From the NCBI RefSeq assembly GCF_019393635.1, contig NC_057862.1, positions 266,242,441 to 266,306,440 of the forward strand: a DNA stretch of 64,000 nucleotides. The letters are read 5' to 3'. How positions within the stretch are numbered: position 1 is the stretch's first letter; each line of letters begins with the position of its first letter. The notes beneath the pieces are model-generated. The model ran no database searches. It was given only the letters and a program-made list of their open reading frames with translations, and had not been told where the DNA came from. Both the position numbers and the translations under genes were made by a program. Below are positions 58,701 through 64,000 of this stretch, one piece after another. Origin of the DNA: Dromiciops gliroides (lineage: Eukaryota; Chordata; Mammalia; Microbiotheria; Microbiotheriidae).

Positions 58701-61700
58701 ATGCCTAAAACTCACTATCATTGGAATTGGTTCAAAGAGGAAAGGATATTAAAAAAAATATATATATATATATATACACTCACTTGTTTATAGAAATATA
58801 ACTTGCCCAATAGGGAAATGAGAGGGGAAGGGAATAAGAGAAAGTAGGGATGATAAAAGGGAAAACAGATTAAGGGAGGCAGTGGTTAGAAGCAAAATAG
58901 ATTTTTTGTGGAGGGACAGGATAAAAGGAGAGAAGAAACAAGAAAATGGGATGGAAGGAAATTAACAGTTAGTAATCATAACTGTGTATGTCATTAGGTT
59001 GAAGTCACTCATAAAGCAGACAGCAAAATAGATTAGAAACCAGAATCTAACAATATGTTGTTTAACAAGAGACATGCTTGAACCAAGAGAACATTGTACA
59101 CAGTAACAGCAACATTGTGTGATGATCAATTGCGATAGACTTAGCTCTTCTCAGCAATACAATGATTCCAAACAATTCTTTTTTCTTTCTTTCTTTCTCT
59201 TTTCTGTGGGGCAATGAGGATTAAGTGACTTGCCCAGGGTCACATAGTGTCAAATGTTCGAGGTTAGATTTGAACCCAGGTCCTCCTGAATCCAGGGCCA
59301 GTGCACCACTTAACTACCCCCAGTCCAAGGCAATTCTAAAAGACTCCAGATGGAAAATGCTCTGCACATCTAGAAAAAGAACTATGAAATCTGAATGCAG
59401 ATCAAAGTATATATTCACTTTTGTTGTTCTTGTTGTTTCTTCTTTCTTATGGTTTTTTCCTTTTGTTCTGATTCTTCTCTCACAACATGACTAAAGTGAA
59501 AATATGTTTAACATGATTGTAATGTATAACCTATATCAGATTGCTTGCTGCCTTCAGGAGTGGGGAGGGAAGGGAAGGGAGGAAGAAAAATTTGGAACCA
59601 AAAACCTTACAAAAATGAATGTTGAAAACTATCTTTACATGTAATTGAAAAAAAATAAAATAATCTATATTTTAAAAAAGAGACATGTTTGAAACAGAAA
59701 GACACACAGAATTAAAATAAAGGGCTGGAGCAGAATATAATATGTTTCTAATGAACTGAAAAAAATTGACCTAAGTAAAAGGGATAATCAGGGAAGATCC
59801 ATTTTGCTAAAAGGTACCAAAGACAATCAATTAATATCAAAAATTTTCATAGGAAATTCCTTTATGAAAGGCCTCATTTCTCAAATAAATACTGAGTACA
59901 GAACTGAGTTAAATTTATAAAAAGAGCCAATCCCCAATTAATAAATGGCCAAAGGATATAAACAGGGAGTTTCTAGAAGAAGAAATTAAAACTTTCTATA
60001 GTCATATAGTTGTTGTTTGCTCTTCATTCTCAATGAGGACCATGGCATCAAGGTGATGTCAGGACTTGCAATGAATTGAATTTAAGTGCAAGTGCAGCAC
60101 ATTAATATTTCATTACATTTATATTCCACAATCAACCTAACCATTACCTAATTTAAAAGCATCTACTTTGTTTCCAATTCTTAGGGCTGTGCAAGGTCAC
60201 CAACCTCCCTCCCTTCTCCAGAGCCATCTGAGTCCTTTGCCAAGATATTAATCAGGAAAACTGGAGATTGCCCTGGACGTTTAAAGCATGATATTTGAAC
60301 TAAGGTCCTCCCAACTTCAGGGGTCAGTGCTCTATCAACCACACCACCTAGCTTCTCAGAGTTATATGAAAAATCATCTAAATCACCAATTAATTAGAGA
60401 AAGGCAAAGTCTGAGGTACCACCTTATACCTATCAGAAATGGCAAATGCTGGAGGGGATGAGGAAAAAATACATACACTAATAAACTCTTCATGGAGTAG
60501 TGAACTGCTCCAACCATTCTGGAGAACAATTTGAAACTAAGCCCAAAGGGCTGGCCTTTTACCCAGAAATAACACATTTATATCCTAAAGAGATTAAAGG
60601 AAAAGGAAAAGGAGCTACACATACAAAAATATCTATAGCAGCTTTTTTAGTGGTGGCAAAAAATTGGGAAATGGCTGAATAAGTTGTGGCATATGATTAT
60701 GATGGAGTACTATTGTGCTGTGGGAAATGATGAGGGGTGTGGTTTCAGGAAAACATGGCAAGACCTAAATGAGATTATGCAAAGTGAAGTGAGAAAAACC
60801 AGGAGATCATTTTACACAGTAACAGGATTGTTATAATGATGATCAACTGTGAAAGACTTGGCTACTCTGATCAATACAATGGTCCAAGTCAATTCCAAAG
60901 GCCTCATGATAAAAAAAAAATGTTATTCACCTCCAGAGAGAGAACTGGTAAACTCTGATTGCAAATTGAAGTATATTTTTCTCATTTTCTTTGTTTTCTT
61001 GCTTTTTTGGAAATATGACTAATATAGGAATGTTTTGCATGATTTCCCATGTATAATTGCTATATTGCTTGCCTTCTCAGTGGGTAGGGAAGGTGGCAGA
61101 AGGAGGGAGAGAATTTGGAACTCAAAATTTAAAAATAAATGAATGTTAAAAATAAATATTTTTTTAAAAAAAATTTTAATTGACATTTTTTGTTTCTTAC
61201 ATTACCAACATTATCCCAAGTATCCCTCCGTCTACTCCTTCTAGTGCGCCATTCTTATATAACAAACAGAATTTTTTAGGGAGGATAAAAATGTGTAGAA
61301 CTGATCAATATACTGAAGAAATCTGAAAACATGTTCAATGTGTAACACTGGTGGACCTCCACAAAGGGACAGGTTAGGGGCATCTTCTCATTTTTTTCAG
61401 CTGAGTCTGTACATTTATTTTTTTATTTTTAGTGTGTTTTCCATTTACATTACTGTAGTTACTATATGTATTGGTTCCTTGGCTGTGCTTACTCACTCTC
61501 TATCAGTTCATATGAATTGTTCCAAGTTTCTCTGTATTCATTACACAGCACATTAATATTTCATTACATTTATATTCCACAATTAACCTAACCATTGCCT
61601 AATTTAAAAGCATCTACTTCGTTTCCAATTCTTAGCTGTCACAAAAAGTTCTACTATAAACACTTTAGAGTATATGGGTACTTTCTTCTTATCAATGGCT

Positions 61701-63355
61701 TCCTTTGAGGTATAAGCACAGTAATGGAGACTCTGGTTCAAAGGGTATGGACAGCTTAGTCAGTTTGTTTGCATAATTTCAAATTGATTTCCAAAATGGT
61801 TACATTTCAAAGTTCCTCCAACAATGTATTAATGTGCCTATCCTTCCACATCCTCACCAACAGTGACTTTTGCCATTTTTTGTCATTTTTGCCAATTTGT
61901 ATATTGTGAGGTAAAATCTCAGGGTTGATTTGATTTGATTATAATCAATTTTCCACCTGTTAACTTACTCAAGGAAGCCAGATGAGAGCAATACATATGA
62001 AACACAGAAATTAAATTTTTCATCACCAAGTTTTAGACCATTTATTAGGAATGGAACATGATTATGAACTCCTTCCCTTCCTTCCCATATTTATTTTCTG
62101 AAAGAATTAACCTCCTGAGATCAGGGAAAAGGTAATGAATATGGATTAAATTTAACCCTTATCAATACAATTTTTCTTACCTTCCATGGGGCCAATCTGA
62201 TTGGTCATAGCATATCTAAGCACTTTTTCTTCTTCATTATATAAAGCAAAAATATGATCCACATTTAGCTGCTGCGTTCTAGGAATGATCCTGGGGTTAG
62301 GAGTATGCTTACAGTCCTGGTAAGTAATATTCTGGTGTAAATGATAAGAGAATGTTTGGTTGATTTCACCAAATGAGAGAGAATATTCTCTGGAGGTTGT
62401 AGAAGTCACATCTGCAAAAGAAATATTAAAATTGTTAAATGAAAAACATTCTTTTAAAAATAGATGTTCTAATTTGTTTATGTTTGTTTATGAAATTATG
62501 TTTCTAATTCTTAAAATATGTGGTTAGTTAGGAGACCTGCAAAACAATATGTAGGATCCAGAAAGTATTCCAGATCAGCATAGTGAACATTTTGGAATTA
62601 AAAGAAAGAAAGGGCACTGAACAGAGTACAGTGTTTTGAGATCAACATTTCTCCCAGCATTATAGAGATTTAAGCAAGTCTGAATGAAGGGAGAAAAATT
62701 ATTCTTTTTTTGGTTTGAGCAGTGTTTTAGCAAGAACCTATCTCTGAAGAGACAATTCATGGTTATATTATCATTTTATTAATATGAGCTAACCAGTTAG
62801 TGACTAATTCATACCCTCTACATGCTAGGAGGAGGAAAGGGAAATCAGAGAAGGTAAAATGTTACAGCTCTGGTCAGAATTTTTGTGGAGACTGTAAGCT
62901 AATGTGTAAGCTAATGACTATTAGCTTAACACAAGCTTTTAGTACTAGTTGTGAAATCCAATCGTCCTTAAGTTCTAAAACTCAAAGCAATATACAGTTA
63001 AATAAGTTTTCTATTTAAATATTTCTATTAAATATTTTCTATTTAAAATCAGAGGCTATCAGACAGTGAAAATTACTATTCTTAAATCAAGATTTTTATC
63101 TGACATGCAGGATATGTATGTATGATATGGCAAAAAACCAAAAGTTACATATACCCAAATCAGAGTACTGGTAAATCTCCTTGTATGGTGCAATATGGAC
63201 TGTAAAATTTTCTGGGATGAAAGGCACCTGTCCTTGAATGTTTGTCTTAACACTTAGGTAGTTTTCTGGATCAAGTCCTTCAGCAGTGTGAGTAATATGA
63301 ACTTTCTCTCCTCCTGGGTAGAAGGTGATGTCCATGTGATTACTGAAGCCAGCAC
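26371..63355 (-). CDS. NID2: NID2 (nidogen-2), 13 3'-terminal coding exons, 5' partial
   Basis: Exons in transcript order are 63355-63155, 62411-62181, 56770-56627, 55859-55731, 54663-54520, 49340-49221, 43321-43100, 41965-41796, 39079-38950, 37931-37760, 29523-29366, 28240-28117 and 26491-26371. All introns are GT-AG and all phases join, giving about 687 residues. Nidogen-2 is a secreted basement-membrane protein that bridges laminin, collagen IV and perlecan. The order read is end of the G2 beta-barrel, four EGF-like modules, one thyroglobulin type-1 module, a proline-rich linker, a YWTD beta-propeller and the tail [13 protein letters not shown]. The signal peptide, NIDO domain, first EGF and most of G2 are right of the window. 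Human NID2 has two thyroglobulin modules; only the second is visible here. No in-frame stop was seen in the assigned exons. Confidence 0.96.
27012..27153 (+). repeat. WSINE1-like CORE-SINE
   Basis: A full-length sense copy in the last NID2 intron (antisense to NID2), flanked by aggtggacttttg and its one-mismatch copy. Confidence 0.88.
27645..27796 (+). repeat. WSINE1-like CORE-SINE
   Basis: A full-length copy with a pure A17 tail, flanked by agaataagt. It is followed by an eroded antisense MIR/THER piece to about 27,900. Confidence 0.88.
28117..28240 (-). CDS. NID2: NID2 exon: propeller closure
   Basis: Acceptor cccaaag and donor gtaaat. It encodes [20 protein letters not shown] and [20 protein letters not shown]. 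The degenerate YHTDW closes the propeller. An NGT sequon is present. Confidence 0.96.
28241..29365. other. NID2: NID2 intron, largely repeat-poor
   Basis: AT-rich intron with one mixed TCTG/TCTA tetranucleotide tract at about 28,556-28,588. No SINE or LINE recognised. Confidence 0.5.
29366..29523 (-). CDS. NID2: NID2 exon: propeller blade with LYWTDW
   Basis: Acceptor atccacag and donor gtaatt. It encodes [20 protein letters not shown] and [20 protein letters not shown]. The intron before it (29,524-37,759) is 8.2 kb and contains the retroviral fossil. Confidence 0.96.
29997..30134 (-). repeat. WSINE1-like CORE-SINE
   Basis: An antisense copy with a short gap in the CORE (gaattgaatccaggg), otherwise complete. 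Confidence 0.85.
30415..31070 (-). repeat. LINE-2 3' region, antisense
   Basis: It starts near the 3' end (atgtatcaggcactgtgcta) and proceeds to ttgatcctggaggtgatagg and tggaggatggactggagtgg, the order expected for antisense L2. A (GGAA)n tract follows at about 31,072-31,096. Confidence 0.7.
31330..31780 (+). repeat. L1 3' end with a SINE fragment inserted
   Basis: A sense L1 tail (gatgaagaactgtgaatgac, caactccaaagaaagaactg, ending aactttaaatg and an A-tract). It is split by an antisense WSINE1-like fragment at 31,354-31,440; approximate flanks are acagcaacagcgatattg and acagcaatattg. Confidence 0.7.
32115..32261 (-). repeat. WSINE1-like CORE-SINE
   Basis: An antisense copy flanked by ccctcatttttc. 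Part of the segment next to the head is missing. Confidence 0.85.
32451..32602 (-). repeat. WSINE1-like CORE-SINE
   Basis: An antisense copy flanked by gtaaatcatttcc and a one-mismatch copy, with an eroded CORE. Confidence 0.85.
32605..33165 (-). repeat. LINE-2 3' region, antisense
   Basis: It opens with ataagcatttattatattgt and later gtatttgatcccatatgtaa and agggagctgaaacc. It is older and shorter than the copy at 30,415. Confidence 0.6.
33301..33486 (+). repeat. WSINE1-like CORE-SINE with GAAA-rich tail
   Basis: A full-length sense copy whose A-tail has evolved into AAAT/GAAA repeats. Confidence 0.85.
33556..33730 (-). repeat. WSINE1-like CORE-SINE with (TTTTA)n tail
   Basis: An antisense copy next to a TTTTA microsatellite. 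With the sense copy 33,301-33,440 it forms an inverted pair about 140 bp apart. Confidence 0.85.
33740..36930 (+). mobile_element. Endogenous retrovirus pol fossil, gammaretrovirus-like (class I)
   Basis: Recognisable parts in order are protease (motif LLDTGAS at about 34,070), reverse transcriptase (about 34,440-35,000, with the LGAAGYC segment typical of gammaretroviral pol), RNase H (about 35,160-35,960) and integrase (about 35,990-36,780, with a paired-cysteine zinc-binding end and a later [10 protein letters not shown]-type segment). A possible gag end precedes the protease. No env and no flanking LTR were recognised. It is broken in many places (on the order of ten) and cannot be active. 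It is old by its decay, but without paired LTRs no date can be given. It lies antisense to NID2. Confidence 0.85.
36965..37125 (-). repeat. CR1/L3- or MIR3-like fragment
   Basis: The phrases cctagtccaaccctcttatt and ggtggggaaactgagcc are typical of ancient mammalian CR1/L3-type 3' ends. Family assignment is uncertain. Confidence 0.45.
37160..37310 (-). repeat. WSINE1-like CORE-SINE
   Basis: An antisense copy flanked by ctaatttttaaacttt on both sides. Confidence 0.88.
37760..37931 (-). CDS. NID2: NID2 exon: propeller blade with MFWTDS
   Basis: Acceptor tttctag and donor gtcagt. It reads [20 protein letters not shown] and [20 protein letters not shown]. The expected Y of YWTD is F here, which this position tolerates. 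Confidence 0.95.
38120..38335 (+). repeat. MIR/THER-like SINE, diverged
   Basis: The phrases atactgggttagaatcct, gtttcctcatccagaaaatg and gtgaggatcaaatgaaa fit the full MIR order. Confidence 0.6.
38950..39079 (-). CDS. NID2: NID2 exon: propeller blade with VYWTDV
   Basis: Acceptor ttcaaag and donor gtaaat. It encodes [20 protein letters not shown] and then [20 protein letters not shown]. This is a canonical LDL-receptor class B (YWTD) repeat. Confidence 0.95.
39195..39660. repeat. CR1-like ancient LINE fragment
   Basis: The run from catagaatcacagaatctct through gaggtagcccattctacttt and gttaggaaagtttttcttta matches a remembered CR1-type vertebrate repeat. The right boundary is unclear. Confidence 0.45.
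39780..40245 (+). repeat. LINE-2 reverse-transcriptase fragment
   Basis: A sense frame at 39,853-40,221 shows [35 protein letters not shown] and then the decayed ADD region. This is the L2/CR1-clade RT palm, not a host gene. Confidence 0.75.
40229..40252. repeat. (ATC)n microsatellite
   Basis: About seven tandem copies of the trinucleotide at the edge of the L2 fragment. Confidence 0.85.
40632..40856 (-). repeat. WSINE1-like CORE-SINE with expanded (CTTT)n tail
   Basis: An antisense copy flanked by aattttaagatttct on both sides. Its tail is now about 20 pure CTTT units (about 40,636-40,716), a microsatellite seeded by the SINE tail. Confidence 0.92.
40857..41795. other. NID2: NID2 intron, unclassified
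   Basis: No repeat family or coding signal recognised. Confidence 0.5.
41796..41965 (-). CDS. NID2: NID2 exon: proline-rich linker and start of beta-propeller
   Basis: Acceptor atggcag and donor gtaaag. A linker rich in Pro ([16 protein letters not shown]) leads into [20 protein letters not shown], the first strand of the YWTD propeller. It has an NGT sequon and ends TLLSLH in phase 0. Confidence 0.95.
42100..42365 (+). repeat. L1 3' tail
   Basis: A sense tail with ccacctccaaagaacaaact, ttttcttttattcaagtttt, a GGGAGG-rich tract and tttaaataaaaatgtttatt. Confidence 0.75.
42366..43099. other. NID2: NID2 intron, unclassified
   Basis: Nothing recognisable beyond AT-rich intron sequence. Confidence 0.45.
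43100..43321 (-). CDS. NID2: NID2 exon: thyroglobulin type-1 module
   Basis: Acceptor tactttag and donor gtaaga. It begins [20 protein letters not shown] and contains the type-1 signature [14 protein letters not shown] and [20 protein letters not shown]. Six cysteines are present. The sequence matches the second of the two human NID2 modules, including the EPTQ lead-in, where E is completed by the previous exon. Confidence 0.95.
43322..44160. other. NID2: NID2 intron, AT-rich; no thyroglobulin exon seen
   Basis: I read both strands for a CWCVD-type module and found none. The stretch 43,800-44,160 is strongly AT-rich with short palindromic TA/ATA motifs. Confidence 0.5.
45190..45545 (-). repeat. 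Long CORE-SINE with RTE-like tail (MAR1-like) inside L2
   Basis: The antisense tail ttcttgaagaggaccatgac is followed by a (CTGT)n-bearing middle and the CORE/head. It is flanked by the perfect 12-bp duplication cactaagtgaag. Confidence 0.8.
46229..46386 (+). repeat. WSINE1-like CORE-SINE
   Basis: A sense copy flanked by aggagatata, with an interrupted A-tail. Confidence 0.87.
47205..47625. repeat. Probable solo LTR fossil, class unknown
   Basis: A discrete 0.4 kb block, GC-richer than its surroundings, between LINE-2-like sequence and a SINE tail piece, with no coding capacity. Composition and length fit a marsupial ERV LTR. Ends and target duplication were not established. Confidence 0.35.
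47755..48610 (+). repeat. LINE-2 3' region, sense, with a SINE inserted
   Basis: The phrases ccaaaatcctccatttagaa, cctagcccctcctacttttc and atccagtgacactggctttc continue after the SINE at 48,196-48,434 with cttcttgagggcaacatctg and gcttaatatatgtttattga, the L2 3' end. Confidence 0.75.
48196..48434 (-). repeat. CORE-SINE with BovB/RTE-like tail
   Basis: The antisense tail cagtcatatccaactcttca and gagtggtttgccatttcctt are followed by the CORE and head ccacctagctgcct. This is the best preserved copy of this type in the window. Confidence 0.8.
48640..48910 (+). repeat. Second LINE-2 3' end, sense, with (AC)n
   Basis: A second L2 tail (acacaaagccctccctattg, ccttgagggcagagatag) with a pure (AC)n tract at 48,782-48,806. 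Confidence 0.7.
49221..49340 (-). CDS. NID2: NID2 exon: calcium-binding EGF (fourth of four)
   Basis: Acceptor gtctgtag and donor gtaaga. It encodes [18 protein letters not shown] and ends [12 protein letters not shown] plus one base, with hydroxylation motif [12 protein letters not shown]. It ends in phase 1, so it can splice either to a first thyroglobulin exon (not found) or directly to the exon at 43,321. Confidence 0.95.
49418..49760 (-). repeat. CR1/L3-like scrap followed by MIR/THER1
   Basis: 49,418-49,515 carries ctggaaaggacctcagagac. 49,555-49,760 is an antisense MIR with tttgatcctcacaacaagcc, ccccattttacaggtgagg and a decayed head. Confidence 0.6.
49992..50151. mobile_element. Short hAT-type DNA transposon (non-autonomous)
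   Basis: 160 bp with terminal inverted repeats CAGGGATTTTTAACC and CAGAGTTTCTTTACC (right end, reverse complement). It is flanked by 8-bp repeats ttctagaa and ttctagag, the target length of hAT elements. There is no internal reading frame. Confidence 0.8.
50160..51195. other. NID2: NID2 intron, mostly unclassified
   Basis: A short antisense L1 scrap lies at about 50,325-50,425 (gatgataggtgtg-type and aatttgcatttccctaatca). The rest is unassigned. Confidence 0.45.
51195..51410 (-). repeat. LINE-2 fragment, antisense
   Basis: The phrases ggaaatgcttcctgtagaag and gaaagcattccaggcat belong to antisense L2. It ends abruptly at the HAL1-like element. Confidence 0.6.
51411..53330 (-). repeat. HAL1/L1 ORF1 and 5' UTR, antisense
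   Basis: The order is 3' UTR end (aagtatcatcttcccatgta), the complement of ORF1 (gattcttggttgtaatctta, ctggatctattttccaggtc), the ORF1 start region (gatcttccctgtcaccatag) and a GC-richer 5' segment (ccaggaactgcaactcagat). It is decayed. The sense protein would be the L1 RNA-binding ORF1p. A SINE splits it at 51,945-52,115. Confidence 0.65.
51945..52115 (-). repeat. WSINE1-like CORE-SINE inside ORF1
   Basis: An antisense copy flanked by aataatttctt and gataatttctt-type repeats. Confidence 0.85.
53560..53745 (+). repeat. L1 3' tail, second subfamily
   Basis: The phrases gtacatatacaacctatatc, aaatttggaactaaaaatcc and aactatctttatatgtaat end in an A-rich tail. It is the same tail type as at 59,085-59,675. 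Confidence 0.7.
53848..53992 (-). repeat. WSINE1-like CORE-SINE
   Basis: An antisense copy flanked by agtgtgtaattct on both sides. Confidence 0.88.
54520..54663 (-). CDS. NID2: NID2 exon: EGF-like module (third of four)
   Basis: Acceptor ttcttag and donor gtaagc. It reads [20 protein letters not shown] and then [19 protein letters not shown]. Six cysteines are in EGF order, without calcium-binding residues. It is a symmetrical phase 1-1 exon. Confidence 0.94.
54870..55095 (-). repeat. MIR/THER1-type SINE
   Basis: The antisense order is tgctatgtgccaggcactgt, catttgatcctcaaaaaagt, ctgttttacaaatggagaaa, eroded CORE and head caccaccttgttgcc. Confidence 0.7.
55096..55730. other. NID2: NID2 intron, unclassified
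   Basis: No repeat or coding signal recognised. The introns at 55,860-56,626 and 56,771-57,330 are the same. Confidence 0.45.
55731..55859 (-). CDS. NID2: NID2 exon: calcium-binding EGF (second of four)
   Basis: It opens [18 protein letters not shown] and continues [12 protein letters not shown]. That fits the Asn/Asp hydroxylation consensus CxNxxxx[YF]xCxC of calcium-binding EGF modules. The donor is gtaagt and both ends are phase 1. Confidence 0.95.
56627..56770 (-). CDS. NID2: NID2 exon: EGF-like module after G2 (first of four)
   Basis: Acceptor tatttag and donor gtgagg. It reads [19 protein letters not shown] and ends [10 protein letters not shown]. Six cysteines have EGF spacing. It lacks the calcium-binding DxxE start, as expected for this module. 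Confidence 0.94.
57335..58560 (-). repeat. Older L1/HAL1 ORF1 region, antisense
   Basis: ORF1 complement phrases ataatgttcctgggagtttt, ctattttccaggtcag and gagtaaccctgctaccataa precede a 5' segment. It is more decayed than the copy at 51,411 and is split by the SINE at 57,903-58,056. Confidence 0.6.
57903..58056 (-). repeat. WSINE1-like CORE-SINE
   Basis: An antisense copy with GC-rich CORE, flanked by ccctttctaatt on both sides. Confidence 0.9.
58756..58778. repeat. (TA)n microsatellite
   Basis: About nine to ten TA units at the left edge of L1-derived sequence. Confidence 0.85.
59085..59675 (+). repeat. L1 3' tail inserted in L1
   Basis: Flanks aagagacatgcttgaa and aagagacatgtttgaa form a 16-bp target duplication with one mismatch. 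The tail shows aactatctttacatgtaatt and an A-rich end. Confidence 0.85.
59176..59328 (-). repeat. WSINE1-like CORE-SINE, decayed, inside the inserted L1 tail
   Basis: An antisense copy with a shortened head, flanked by ccaaacaattc and ccaaggcaattc. It is the third layer of this nest. Confidence 0.75.
60010..60360 (-). repeat. Long CORE-SINE (MAR1-like) with a foreign 90-bp segment
   Basis: The antisense tail cattctcaatgaggaccatg and tgaattgaatttaagtg are interrupted at 60,095-60,184 by L1-type sequence, then resume gctgtgcaaggtcaccaacc, gagccatctgagtcc and the CORE/head. Confidence 0.75.
61180..61965 (-). repeat. Older LINE-1 subfamily 3' end, antisense
   Basis: The order is ttaattgacattttttgttt, attcttatataacaaacaga, the AT-rich 3' segment, ctccaacaatgtattaatgt and gccatttttgtcatttttg-type sequence. 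It is related to the copy at 21,285. Confidence 0.6.
62181..62411 (-). CDS. NID2: NID2 exon: G2 beta-barrel, C-terminal part
   Basis: Acceptor ttttgcag and donor gtaaga. It encodes [20 protein letters not shown] and reaches [20 protein letters not shown] and TNQIGPME. Two sequons are visible (NQT and NIT). The 76 complete codons agree with the G2 end of nidogen-2. Confidence 0.94.
62412..63154. other. NID2: NID2 intron, unclassified
   Basis: No repeat recognised; short AT-rich intron. Confidence 0.5.
63155..63355 (-). CDS. NID2: NID2 exon: G2 beta-barrel, part 1
   Basis: Acceptor attaaaag and donor gtatat. It encodes [20 protein letters not shown], later [20 protein letters not shown], and ends [10 protein letters not shown]. 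This is the nidogen G2 fold, which binds perlecan and collagen IV. One N-glycosylation sequon (NFT) is present. Confidence 0.93.
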
Positions 63356-64000
63356 CTTTTAATAGACAGAAGAAAAAGGAGGTAGCAAAAGAGAAGAATA
63401 GAAATAACTTTGACTCAGTTCTTCTTTTCATCTCTTTTACATTTCAGAAATACCTAAGATTATCAGAGGGTTAACATCAAAAAGCATCAGTTGTCGGAGG
63501 TGTCAAAATGATAAAATGGTAAACAGTATAGAGAACTCCTCTCCATAAAACTTCTTTAAATAGATCTCGTACATTTTGTACCACATCAGATCCTGATACA
63601 GAAATCCAGAAAAGGTCACAATGAGTTATTTGTCTAGCCTAGCTTAGCATAAGAAGACAGACAATGGGGAGGGGATCAAACCAGAAGTATAATGCAGAAG
63701 CACTCCAGCACCCAGGGAGAAGCTGTGCATTGATAGGAAGAGGTCTGATATTAATACCACTAGACTCACACTCAGGCACTGGAATTAAGAAAGGTGAGAA
63801 CTGGCAACTTTGTCATCTACCACACTGTTCTGGGTCACATATCCAGAGAGAACTGAGAAGAGAACCTGCACTAGGGGGTGGTGTTTCTAGGTATGGAGGT
63901 CTTAGGTTTTGTACCTAGAAAGCAGGAAGTTCAAAAGTCAGCAACAGTGGTGTGACTCAGATCCCAGGTGCAGAGTACTATATCATATCTAGTCTCTTGC
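63356..64000. other. NID2: NID2 intron continuing past the window
   Basis: No further NID2 exon was found to the right edge. A minus-strand frame through 63,356-63,431 is only read-through upstream of the exon acceptor. Confidence 0.5.

Larger units (their letters stand above)
58780..61175 (+). repeat. L1 copy, sense, internally deleted and multiply invaded
   Basis: An ORF2 N-terminal piece (gaatctaacaatatgttgtt, then aagggctggagcagaatata after an insertion) jumps at about 59,860 to the 3' end (ccccaattaataaatggcca, gagtactattgtgctgtggg, ctcaaaatttaaaaataaat). It holds an L1 tail (59,085-59,675) and a long CORE-SINE (60,010-60,360). Confidence 0.7.

Noticed and set aside
62152-62409. ATG at 62,409 as a real NID2 start
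   Set aside because: The ATG straddles the splice junction. The exon starts at 62,411 in phase 1 and continues the G2 domain from the upstream exon.
63096-63431. Start codon at 63,431 giving an apparent signal peptide ([16 protein letters not shown])
   Set aside because: The segment is intron read-through upstream of a clear acceptor at 63,356. The exon begins mid-protein in the nidogen G2 domain.

Overview
This is nuclear DNA of a marsupial, probably an Australasian lineage; the species cannot be fixed from the sequence. About thirty copies of one tRNA-headed CORE-SINE of the WSINE1 type occur here, together with marsupial LINE-1 and half-L1 (HAL1-like) tails, LINE-2, MIR/THER-like SINEs and BovB/RTE-tailed SINEs. 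This mix is typical of metatherian genomes. Two host genes are present, both cut by the window edges. Repeat family names come from remembered consensus sequences, not from a library search.

Left part (1 to about 25,180, plus strand): the last six coding exons of RTRAF (C14orf166/hCLE/CGI-99), an RNA-binding protein that associates with RNA polymerase II and with the tRNA-ligase complex. The exons encode 182 residues, matching residues 63-244 of the 244-residue human protein with no length change. Most of the 25 kb is intron filled with LINE and SINE insertions, including a 12.4 kb intron between 11,912 and 24,289.

Right part (about 25,300 to 64,000, minus strand): the 3' half of NID2 (nidogen-2/osteonidogen), a basement-membrane glycoprotein. 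Thirteen coding exons can be read from the G2 beta-barrel through four EGF-like modules, one thyroglobulin type-1 module, the YWTD beta-propeller and the C-terminus. RTRAF and NID2 are convergent, as in human 14q22, and their poly(A) signals lie only about 100-170 bp apart. I cannot find the exon for the first of the two thyroglobulin modules expected in nidogen-2. The two flanking exons are in compatible phase, so a one-module nidogen-2 is predicted.

The introns preserve a readable insertion history: a SINE inside an L1 inside a MIR, an L1 inside an L1, a SINE inside an L1 inside an L1, two short hAT-type transposons with 8-bp target duplications, a 90-bp local templated copy, and a fossil gammaretrovirus-like pol region in a NID2 intron. 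I saw no prokaryotic-type system, CRISPR array, operon or RNA gene. Nothing here amounts to a new biological system; the best leads are the apparent loss of a NID2 module and the 90-bp copy.
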